From assembly GCF_022761115.1 (NCBI RefSeq), contig NZ_JAKWJS010000002.1:1-64000 (forward strand): a DNA stretch of 64,000 nt, in the 5' to 3' direction. The notes under the pieces are model-generated. The model searched no databases. It was not told where the DNA came from and worked only from the letters and a program-made list of their open reading frames with translations. Below are positions 46,747 through 54,437 of the stretch, piece after piece. Each line of letters starts with the position of its first letter. The first letter of the stretch is position 1. This stretch comes from Dyella sp. RRB7. GTDB lineage: Bacteria > Pseudomonadota > Gammaproteobacteria > Xanthomonadales > Rhodanobacteraceae. A program made the position numbers and the translations under genes.

Positions 46747-47862
46747 ATGCGTGCCTTGCCGCTCTGGGTTGCGGTTGTGCTTTCCCTATGGCTCGCACTG
46801 GGCGGGCTGTTGCTGATGGCGCCGGGCGCGCAGGCCCAGTCGTCGGCATCGACTTCGGCTGGCAGCCCGGCGCTCAGCCAGAGCGACATCGCGCGGATGC
46901 TGCCCTCGACTGACATGGGCGCCAATGCCGCGCGCAACGCCGATCCGCACCTGCAGCCGGTTGGCGACAACCCGGCCACGCCATTCGATGCCGCGAGGGT
47001 GCCTGACAATCCGCTCGCACCCCAAGCCCAGGCCGTGGGTGCGAAGACCTGCATTGCCTGCCATGCGCTGGAGAACCTGCAGGCCTCGCATTCGCTGCAT
47101 GTGGCGTCATTCCGTGCAGGTGCGGCCAACACCGGGCCCCAGGCGGCTTGCGAGGCCTGCCATGGACCGGGCTCGGATCACGCCAAGAACCCCACGGCGA
47201 AGGGCTCGATCATTGCCTTTACCCATGGCAGCGCCAGCACGGCGGAGACACAAACCACGGTATGCCTGGGCTGTCACGTCGGCGGCGCCCGCCAGCACTG
47301 GCTGGGTTCGGTGCACGAGGCACGCGGCCTGTCCTGCACCGATTGCCATAACCCGATGGTGCGCAACTCGCCGGAAGGCGTGCTGGCCAAGTCGTCGATC
47401 AACCAGGTGTGCGCGACCTGTCATCAGGACATCCTGGTGAAGTTCAATCGACGTTCGCATATGCCGCTGCCGGAGGGGCAGATGGCGTGTACCGATTGCC
47501 ACAATCCGCACGGCAGCATCACCAAGCCGTTGCTGAAGACCGACACGGTGAACGAGACCTGCTACACGTGCCACGCGGAGAAGCGCGGACCCTTCGTGTT
47601 CGAGCATGCGCCCGTGCGTGAAAGCTGCCTCAATTGCCACGACCCGCATGGGTCGAACCAGCAAACCCTGCTGGTGTTGCCGCTGCCGATGCTGTGCCAG
47701 CAATGCCACACCATGAACCGGCATCCCAATGACCTGCAGACGCGCCAGAGCATGCGCAACGGCCTGGTGCCCGACGAGCGATTGATGGGGCGTTCGTGCC
47801 TGACCTGTCACACGAACATCCATGGCTCGAACAATCCCAACGGTTCCATGTTCCACCAGTAG
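46747..47862 (+). CDS. Decaheme c-type cytochrome (DmsE/MtrA-like)
   Basis: 371 residues with a signal peptide (to about AQAQ, residue 31). Ten CXXCH heme sites are visible: CIACH, CEACH, CLGCH, CTDCH, CATCH, CTDCH, CYTCH, CLNCH, CQQCH and CLTCH. This is the number and spacing style of MtrA, DmsE and PioA, periplasmic cytochromes that thread into an outer-membrane barrel to pass electrons across it. The N-terminal 70 mature residues are heme-free. An MtrB/PioB-like barrel gene follows 31 nt later with a strong ribosome site. Confidence 0.94.
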   Translation: MRALPLWVAVVLSLWLALGGLLLMAPGAQAQSSASTSAGSPALSQSDIARMLPSTDMGANAARNADPHLQPVGDNPATPFDAARVPDNPLAPQAQAVGAKTCIACHALENLQASHSLHVASFRAGAANTGPQAACEACHGPGSDHAKNPTAKGSIIAFTHGSASTAETQTTVCLGCHVGGARQHWLGSVHEARGLSCTDCHNPMVRNSPEGVLAKSSINQVCATCHQDILVKFNRRSHMPLPEGQMACTDCHNPHGSITKPLLKTDTVNETCYTCHAEKRGPFVFEHAPVRESCLNCHDPHGSNQQTLLVLPLPMLCQQCHTMNRHPNDLQTRQSMRNGLVPDERLMGRSCLTCHTNIHGSNNPNGSMFHQ

Positions 47863-47893
47863 CCGTAATGCGCGTGGCATAAGGAGGCGGACG

Positions 47894-50533
47894 ATGTTGA
47901 CACGGAAACCCCTTAGCGCATGCCTCGCTGTGCTGGCCGGCCTGGCGTGTGCGCCAGTGGTGTGGGCGCAGAGTGACACCAGCGATACCCAGCGCGTGGG
48001 CAACATGCAGTTTGGCAACACGCTGGACCCGACCGGCTGGGCGCCGTTCACCACGCCCGATCCGATGGGCATGTCGTATCTGCATCCCGACCAGTTGCGC
48101 ACGCCCACCGGTGCGCTGTACCCGTATCCCGCCCAGGCGCCGGACGAAGCGCCGCTGGGCAAGGGCGATTGGACCTATTCGTGGCTATTGCAGTTCGGCT
48201 ATATCCATACCAGCGGCGATCGCAACGCGGAGTTCTTCCAGATGTACTCGGACTGGCGCAATGCCGGCGCCGTGGGGATGCTCGCGTTCTCCGCCTATAA
48301 CCGCAAAACCGGGCAATACGTGGAGTTTCGCGGCAGCCACGTCAGCGACAAGGACCAGTACTACCGCCTGCGCGCCGGCCAGTACGGCAGCTACCGCATC
48401 GAGGCGTTCTTCCGTGACATTCCCCATGTCCTGAGTACCGACGCCTATCCCCTGTGGAATGGCGTGGGCTCGACCAACCTCACCTTGCCGCCCGGGATTA
48501 CGCCGGGGGTCAGCAGCCAGGCGCAGATAGCCGCGGTCGAAGCCCAGCGTCCACGGAGAACGCTGTCGGTGACACGCGAGAGCGAAGGCGTCAGCTGGGA
48601 GGGCGCGCTTGGGCGGGACTGGATCGGCTACGGCGGCGTCACCAACGAGAACCGCAACGGCGACCGTGACTGGGGCGGCTCCATGTTCTTCAGCTATCCC
48701 TTCCTGTCGCCGGGGCCCGGCGGCATCGGCACGCCCAGCGTGCCGGGCGTCATGGGCGGGCAGAACGAAACCGTGCGGCCGGTCGATTTCACCACCACCG
48801 ATATCAACCTGGGCCTGCGCAACAAGGCGGGCGCATCGGGCTGGCTATTCAACTTCACCATGACCGCTTCGTTCTTCCGCGATCACAAGGATTACCTGGA
48901 TTTCACCGCACCGTTCGGCGTGCTGCCGGGGCCGGCCACGTCGATTACCGGCGGCACGTTTTCGCTGGAGCCCGACAACAACTACTACAACGTGCGGCTG
49001 GAAGGTTCGCATGCGCTGAAGTGGTGGAACGGCCAGTTCTCCGCCTCGGCGGCGTACGGCAGCATGCGCCAGAACGATACGCTGCAGGCGCCGTTGAACG
49101 CCATGTTCTGCCCCAGCGGGCAATTCATCGGCACCACTGGCATTCCCTGTTCCGACTGGAACACCACGGCGGCACTGTCGCAGCAGAATGGCGATGCGCG
49201 CATCGATACCGGCCTGGTGAACCTGCGCCTGAGCTTTCGACCCACGGCCAGTTTCAATTGGTACGCCAACGTACGCTGGTACGGCGAAAACAACATGACG
49301 CGCTACACCATGTACAACCCGTTGACCGGCCAGTATGGATTCCTGCACGAAAGCGGCTCGCAGGCAGTGATCATCGGCAATGCGGAGGCGGGCCTGTTCC
49401 AGGCCGGCAACCCGTTGTACGAGTCCTATTTCACCCAGTTCGCCAATATTCCCTACAGCTACAACGATCGCCAGGGCGAGCTTGGCGGTACCTATCAACT
49501 CAACAATCAGAACTCGCTGGGGCTCACCTACACGCTGGATCACCAGACCCCGCAGCAGCGCGAGCGCACTTACCTCAACGACCAGCACATCAAGCTGACC
49601 TGGGACTCCAAGTCGTTCGGCGATTCCACCCTGCGTTTCAGCTACGAGTACCAGAAGCGCACGGGCGGGCCGTACAACGCGTTTCCGTACATGAACTGGT
49701 ATTCGCCATCGCTTCCCGGCTATGTGCAGGATGCGCTGGGCGTGGTCGCCTATACCGTCGACCAGATGTACAAGTACGACATGAGCAACCTCAAGGCGAC
49801 CAAGCTCAAGGCGATCCTGACCACCCCGCTGGGCAATACGGCGACGCTGACCACCACCGTCTATGGCAACCGCAACCATTACGGCGCCGATATCGGGCGG
49901 CAGTCCGTCGGCACCACCGGCGCGGATGTCTCCTTCGACTGGACGCCGTCGGCGACGACTACTTTCAACAGTTACCTGAGCATCGAGTCGTCGCGCATCA
50001 AGCAGGGCAACGTGGCCGACAACGAGGCATTGATCGGCACCTCGCCGCTGCAGGCGGACATGGAGTTCGGCGGACCCATGTATCCCTATGCCAACTTCTG
50101 GACTGCCACCGATACCGAGCGCGACGCCAATGCGGGCCTGACCATCAGTCATGTGTTCACGCCGCGGGTGAAGCTGGACGTTGGCTACAACTACACCTAC
50201 TCGCATGGAGTGAACGGGTACGACTACAGCAGCATGGGCGCGATTTCACCTTCCTACTGGAACATCCTCACGACCGCCGATATCGGCAACAGCTTTCCCG
50301 CCAACATCTATCGCCTGCAGACCCTCAGCGCCAACATGAATATCGCGCTGACGCCGCGCGTCGGTTTGCGTCTCTACAGCCAGTATGAGTTTGGACGCTT
50401 TGCCGACTGGCATTACACCGGCTTCGATTCGCCGGGCGACCTGGTCATCGGCAACCGCGTGTATACCGACCTGGGCCCGCAGACGCACTGGCACGCGGCG
50501 GTGCTGGGCGCCTTCGTTACCTTGAAGCTCTAG
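47894..50533 (+). CDS. MtrB/PioB-family outer-membrane beta-barrel
   Basis: 879 residues from ATG 47894 (AAGGAGG upstream), with a signal peptide to about VVWAQ (residue 25). The rest is a long barrel rich in alternating aromatic and polar strands (for example DWTYSWLLQFGYIHTSGDRN, LDVGYNYTYSHGVNGYDYSS) and ends with VLGAFVTLKL. Family members are the sheath for MtrA-type cytochromes. The N-terminal CXXC of Shewanella MtrB is absent, as in PioB-like members. At this length it is larger than typical MtrB (about 700). Confidence 0.88.
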   Translation: MLTRKPLSACLAVLAGLACAPVVWAQSDTSDTQRVGNMQFGNTLDPTGWAPFTTPDPMGMSYLHPDQLRTPTGALYPYPAQAPDEAPLGKGDWTYSWLLQFGYIHTSGDRNAEFFQMYSDWRNAGAVGMLAFSAYNRKTGQYVEFRGSHVSDKDQYYRLRAGQYGSYRIEAFFRDIPHVLSTDAYPLWNGVGSTNLTLPPGITPGVSSQAQIAAVEAQRPRRTLSVTRESEGVSWEGALGRDWIGYGGVTNENRNGDRDWGGSMFFSYPFLSPGPGGIGTPSVPGVMGGQNETVRPVDFTTTDINLGLRNKAGASGWLFNFTMTASFFRDHKDYLDFTAPFGVLPGPATSITGGTFSLEPDNNYYNVRLEGSHALKWWNGQFSASAAYGSMRQNDTLQAPLNAMFCPSGQFIGTTGIPCSDWNTTAALSQQNGDARIDTGLVNLRLSFRPTASFNWYANVRWYGENNMTRYTMYNPLTGQYGFLHESGSQAVIIGNAEAGLFQAGNPLYESYFTQFANIPYSYNDRQGELGGTYQLNNQNSLGLTYTLDHQTPQQRERTYLNDQHIKLTWDSKSFGDSTLRFSYEYQKRTGGPYNAFPYMNWYSPSLPGYVQDALGVVAYTVDQMYKYDMSNLKATKLKAILTTPLGNTATLTTTVYGNRNHYGADIGRQSVGTTGADVSFDWTPSATTTFNSYLSIESSRIKQGNVADNEALIGTSPLQADMEFGGPMYPYANFWTATDTERDANAGLTISHVFTPRVKLDVGYNYTYSHGVNGYDYSSMGAISPSYWNILTTADIGNSFPANIYRLQTLSANMNIALTPRVGLRLYSQYEFGRFADWHYTGFDSPGDLVIGNRVYTDLGPQTHWHAAVLGAFVTLKL

Positions 50534-50546
50534 GGAGGGCGCGGCC

Positions 50547-51266
50547 ATGATCCGTCGTTTCGTTGCGTGCCTGCCCATGTTCTTGGGGGCCCTCGTGCTT
50601 GCCAGCGCTGCGGCTGCCCAGCAGGCGCCGGCCGCCGCATCCAGCGCCGCGCCCAAGCCGCCGGCGTTTGCCGATGTTCGTCGGCAGCAGCCGATCAGCG
50701 GCGACGCGAAGGCGGGCGCGGGCAAGGCAACGGTGTGCGGTGCCTGCCATGGGCCGCAAGGTATTTCCATCGCGCCCAACTTCCCCAATCTGGCCGGGCA
50801 GTCGGCCACGTACCTGTATGTGCAGCTCAAGCAGTTCAAGCAAGGGCAGCGCAACGACCCGATCATGAGCGGGCAGGCGGCCACGCTCAGCGATGCGGAC
50901 ATGCGCGATCTGGCCAGCTATTACGCATCGCTCGCGCCCAAGCCGGCCGGGCCAGCCGATGAGTCATCGGCGGGCGCGAGGTTGTATCTGGCGGGCGATC
51001 CGGCGCGAGGCATTCCGCCATGCCAGGGTTGTCATGGCGTCGACGCGATGGGGCCGCGCCCGGAGCCGGATGGCAAGCCGTCACCGCCATGGGCCACTTT
51101 TCCCCACCTGCGTGGCCAGTCATCGTTGTATGTCGGCAAGGCGTTGGGCGATTTCCGCAGCGGCGCGCGTGCGGAAAGTAGCAATGCGAGAATCATGCAG
51201 GGCGTGGCGCAGACGCTTGGGGACGACGACATACAGGCCCTGGGCGCGTATCTGTCCACGCGTTGA
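50547..51266 (+). CDS. Diheme cytochrome c (c4-like)
   Basis: 239 residues with a signal peptide (to about AAAAQ). Two cytochrome c domains carry CGACH (64-68) and CQGCH (159-163); likely sixth ligands are Met in MSGQAATLSDADMRDLASYY and in the second IMQGVAQTLGDDDIQAL. The arrangement is that of soluble c4 or c5-type periplasmic carriers. It starts 13 nt after the barrel gene, so it is probably the electron donor or acceptor of the same conduit. Confidence 0.93.
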   Translation: MIRRFVACLPMFLGALVLASAAAAQQAPAAASSAAPKPPAFADVRRQQPISGDAKAGAGKATVCGACHGPQGISIAPNFPNLAGQSATYLYVQLKQFKQGQRNDPIMSGQAATLSDADMRDLASYYASLAPKPAGPADESSAGARLYLAGDPARGIPPCQGCHGVDAMGPRPEPDGKPSPPWATFPHLRGQSSLYVGKALGDFRSGARAESSNARIMQGVAQTLGDDDIQALGAYLSTR

Positions 51267-51325
51267 ATGGCTGACTGTAAGGCGGCATCGACAGGGCGAG
51301 TGTGAGCGCCGCGACAGGGCCTCGC

Positions 51326-51553
51326 TCAGATCTGGTCGGCGGGTGGTACCAGATGATGCTTTACCTGGATGGCGTCCAGCCGGTCGCAAACCCAGCCGCT
51401 ATCGCCAGGGGCGGCATTTTTTTGCACTGCATCAGCCAGGCGGTTGAATGCGTCCCAGAAGTCGCCGGCGTCCGGCTTGCTCCGCACCAGCCCCGGGATG
51501 AATGCGTCCAGGGCATCGAGCATCTGCTCCAGTTCGGCGCGTGACTTGGCCAT
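51326..51553 (-). CDS. Small hypothetical protein
   Basis: 75 residues, mostly helical, opening AKSRAELEQMLDALDAFIPGLV and ending HHLVPPADQI. No signal, membrane segment or recognised domain. An AGGCTC lies upstream of ATG 51553, a weak site. Divergent from a coiled-coil gene. Codon use resembles neighbours; judged probably real. Confidence 0.5.
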   Translation of the reverse strand: MAKSRAELEQMLDALDAFIPGLVRSKPDAGDFWDAFNRLADAVQKNAAPGDSGWVCDRLDAIQVKHHLVPPADQI

Positions 51554-51643
51554 GGCATGAGCCTATATCAGCTGTCCATGAACGCGGCGCGAAAGTTTTA
51601 TCCAAAGGGTCACGCTGGTTTAACGGCGGTCGAGGCAGCTTCA

Positions 51644-51907
51644 ATGTCCCTCATTGGCGACGAGGCGGAGCGTGTCATGGAATGGGATCGCGAAAACGAC
51701 CTGCTTTCCCGCGCATGCGACGAGCTGGTTGAGCAGAACTCGCTGCTGCAGCAGGAGGTGGAGTTGCTGCGCGCGCAGTTGCGCCGGCATCCCTCTGGCG
51801 AGCTTCAGATCCGGGAGGCCCGGCGCCAGATGGAGGAGCTGGTGGAGACGTCGCGCGGACGCACGCCGTTTCCGTCCATGGCGGGCCTGGAAGCGCGGGT
51901 CTACTAG
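51644..51907 (+). CDS. Small coiled-coil protein
   Basis: 87 residues from ATG 51644 (GAGG eight bases before); an upstream in-frame ATG at 51557 would leave only 3 bases to the divergent gene and has no ribosome site. The middle is a heptad-patterned coiled coil (CDELVEQNSLLQQEVELLRAQ). No family is recognised. Its stop and the stop of the convergent oxidoreductase gene share the palindrome CTAG at 51904-51907. Confidence 0.5.
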   Translation: MSLIGDEAERVMEWDRENDLLSRACDELVEQNSLLQQEVELLRAQLRRHPSGELQIREARRQMEELVETSRGRTPFPSMAGLEARVY

Positions 51908-52911
51908 CGTTCGCCGACTTCGAGCACGATCTTTCCGATGTGCTCGCTGGCTTCCATCATGCGGTGTGCGTCGGCGGCGCGTTCCAGCGGGTAGACCGCG
52001 TGGATGATCGGCACGCAGCGGCCCTGCGCAAGCGCGGGCCAGACATGCTTCTGCAGGGCTTCGGCGATGGCCGTTTTTTCTCTGGTCGTGCGCGGACGCA
52101 TGGTCGAGCCCGTTATCACCGCGCGCTTGGCCATGATCGCGTGCAGGTTGACCCGCTCGGCCACCGGGCCGCCGAGCACGCCGATGATCAATAGCCGTCC
52201 ATCGCGGGCGAGGGTGTCGAGGTTGTCGGCGAAATAGCTGCCGCCCATGATGTCCAGGATCACGTCGGCGCCATGCCCATCGGTCCTGGCAAGCACGACC
52301 TCGGCGAAGGACTCCTGGCGATAGTTGATGGCTTCGCCGCCCAACTCGCGAATCGCCGCGCATTTCTCCGCGCCACCCGCGGTGGCGAAGGTGCGTATGC
52401 CGAATTCGCGGCAGAGCATCAGCGCCGTGGTGCCGATGCCGCTGGTACCGCCATGGATCAGTACGATCTCACCTTTGCGGGCGTGCCCCATGTCGAACAG
52501 GTTGGCCCAGACCGTGAAGAACGTTTCCGGAATGGCGGCCGCTTCCAGCATCCGGATGCCTGCGGGTATCGGCATGGCCTGGCCAGCGGGTACCACGCAG
52601 TACTGGGCATAGCCGCCGCCGTTGGTCAGTGCGCAAATGGCATCACCCAGGGCGAAGCTGTGGGTGCCTTCGCCCAGCGCCACCACCGTGCCGGCCACCT
52701 CGAGCCCGGGAATGGGGTTGGCGCCCGGCGGCAGCGGATATTGGCCCGCACGTTGAAGCACGTCGGGTCGATTCACGCCCGCTGCCTCGACACGCACCAG
52801 CACTTCCCCCGGGCCCGGCCGCGGAACGGGGACGAGATGCGGTTGCAGCACCTCCGGGCCGCCCGGCGCGTTGATCCGTATTTCGGTCATGGTGGCGGGT
52901 AGCTGGCGCAT
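51904..52911 (-). CDS. NAD(P)H quinone oxidoreductase, PIG3 type
   Basis: 335 residues of the zinc-free medium-chain dehydrogenase family. GroES-like N-terminal part (PGPGEVLVRVEAAGVNRPDVLQRAG, PGLEVAGTVVALGEG) and a Rossmann domain with the glycine motif HGGTSGIGTTALML. ETFFTVWANLF and the MRPRTTREK segment are typical of the PIG3/TED2 quinone reductase branch. It reduces small quinones with NADPH. The start could be ATG 52911 or 52890. Confidence 0.93.
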   Translation of the reverse strand: MRQLPATMTEIRINAPGGPEVLQPHLVPVPRPGPGEVLVRVEAAGVNRPDVLQRAGQYPLPPGANPIPGLEVAGTVVALGEGTHSFALGDAICALTNGGGYAQYCVVPAGQAMPIPAGIRMLEAAAIPETFFTVWANLFDMGHARKGEIVLIHGGTSGIGTTALMLCREFGIRTFATAGGAEKCAAIRELGGEAINYRQESFAEVVLARTDGHGADVILDIMGGSYFADNLDTLARDGRLLIIGVLGGPVAERVNLHAIMAKRAVITGSTMRPRTTREKTAIAEALQKHVWPALAQGRCVPIIHAVYPLERAADAHRMMEASEHIGKIVLEVGER

Positions 52912-52934
52912 CGGGTTCCTTCGAGGCGGGCACG

Positions 52935-53060
52935 CTATGCCGAGGCGGCGTGGCGGCGCCTGCGTCGACGGATGGCCCAGCGTATGGCGAGGATCATGAC
53001 GATCAGGAGAAGAACCGCCGCGATCGCCTCGAACTGCAGCATGCGGGTCTGGCTGTACAT
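52935..53060 (-). CDS. Possible small single-pass membrane protein
   Basis: 41 residues from ATG 53060, with one hydrophobic helix (FEAIAAVLLLIVMILAIRWAI) followed by RRRRRR, a typical stop-transfer end. AGG lies seven bases before the ATG; the frame also opens at 53117. It fills the gap between the oxidoreductase and phytase genes. No homologue is recognised and it could be chance. Confidence 0.35.
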   Translation of the reverse strand: MYSQTRMLQFEAIAAVLLLIVMILAIRWAIRRRRRRHAASA

Positions 53061-53141
53061 CACGAACCTGCCGCTGCGGCCGTAGATGCCGTTGTAGCCG
53101 GCCAGCATCGCCGGCAAGGCCAGCAGGGGTTCAAGGGCCGC

Positions 53142-54437
53142 TCAGGGCATGTTGATTGGCATGACGGGAATGGCTTCCTCGATGCGCTGCGGGTCCAGGC
53201 GGGAGCCCAGCCAATGGCTTACCACGGATAGCGGGCAGGTGGACTGGCCGGGGCAGGCGGGCAGGCTGAGCGTATGCCGCACGAGGGCTTCTTCCTCGCT
53301 GAAGTCGGCACGACGCAAGGCATCGAGCGTCGGCATGGCAGTGGCCACGTGCACGGTGTACTGGCCATGCTCGTCCAGCAGGTCGAACACGAGTGCGCCG
53401 CCCGGTGGATAGTCGTCCGGTTGCCGTGCGTCGTGCCAGTCCAGCCCAAGTATGCCGGCGAGATTGGCCAGGTTGGTGTCGTGACCGAGCAGGATCACCA
53501 CCTTGGCATGCCGGTCGGACAAGGGGGCGACCACTGGCGTTGCGCCACTGCCCTGCTGCAGCGTGGCCAGAATATGCGCCATCAGGTTGGAGCCCGCCTG
53601 CACGGCCGCCGGCATGCTCTTCTTGCTCAATGCAAACTGCAGGTTGTGCAGCGTGATGAGCTGGCCGATGGTGCCGCCGTCGCCCGCTCCCCAGGCAACC
53701 TGCGCCATCGGCAAGCCCTGCGCATATTCCAGCATCAGGTTCTCGCTCAGGCTGCCGGCGGTCTTGAGCGACTTGGCGCGCGCGGCATCGTCAGCATGGG
53801 CCGGGTCCACCAGCAGCTTGCGTCCGGCTGTTTTCGCCTGCGCCAGGCACGCGTCGCCGCTGCAGTCCAGCAGTACCCGCTGCAACAGCCTGAGTGCATC
53901 GGGTGGCCATGGGGTAGGTATGGATGACGGCGCGCCATCGTCTTCCTTGGCATCCTTCGATTCGCCGAAATGGAACAGCGGGTTGGACTGGTCCGCGGCC
54001 AGGGCGAGGTAATGACCATGGCAGGAAGGCGCCAGGCCCTGCACCAAGGCCGCCGCGCTGGCGCGATTGCGTGGGGTGCTGTCGGCGATCACCACCACCT
54101 TGTCCAGCGTGCCGCAACGCCCCGACCATAGCCCGGCATCGCCGAATGACTGGCGATAGCGCTGCCCCAGCGCGGTCATGCCTTGTGCGCCATGGCTGGT
54201 GAGCATGCCGGGTGCGACCGGCCATTCGGCCCAGGGACGATGGGCGTAGGGCGCCAGCTCCCCTGGTGCGCTGGTGGGCGAGCGCACGCCGTGGCGCATC
54301 ACCACGATGCGCAGGAGCAGCTGTGGTGCCGGCCTTGTTTCCGGCGCTGTGCTTGCCGTGGCCGTCAGGGCAAGCCCGAGCGCACAGAAGCCAAGGAACC
54401 AGCGCCCCATGAGTGAGATCCGGGAGGCGGCAGGCAT
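53142..54437 (-). CDS. Histidine acid phosphatase / phytase (AppA-like)
   Basis: 431 residues, close to E. coli AppA (432), with a signal peptide (cleavage near TASTA, about residue 31). The catalytic RHGVRSP is at 49-55 with nucleophile His49, and the proton-donor HD is in ILLGHDTNLANLAG. Such periplasmic enzymes release phosphate from phytate or sugar phosphates. Its ATG overlaps the stop of the TonB receptor (TGATG), so receptor and phosphatase are translationally coupled: an import-and-digest pair is likely. The longer frame to 55481 is an artefact over the receptor gene. Confidence 0.92.
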   Translation of the reverse strand: MPAASRISLMGRWFLGFCALGLALTATASTAPETRPAPQLLLRIVVMRHGVRSPTSAPGELAPYAHRPWAEWPVAPGMLTSHGAQGMTALGQRYRQSFGDAGLWSGRCGTLDKVVVIADSTPRNRASAAALVQGLAPSCHGHYLALAADQSNPLFHFGESKDAKEDDGAPSSIPTPWPPDALRLLQRVLLDCSGDACLAQAKTAGRKLLVDPAHADDAARAKSLKTAGSLSENLMLEYAQGLPMAQVAWGAGDGGTIGQLITLHNLQFALSKKSMPAAVQAGSNLMAHILATLQQGSGATPVVAPLSDRHAKVVILLGHDTNLANLAGILGLDWHDARQPDDYPPGGALVFDLLDEHGQYTVHVATAMPTLDALRRADFSEEEALVRHTLSLPACPGQSTCPLSVVSHWLGSRLDPQRIEEAIPVMPINMP

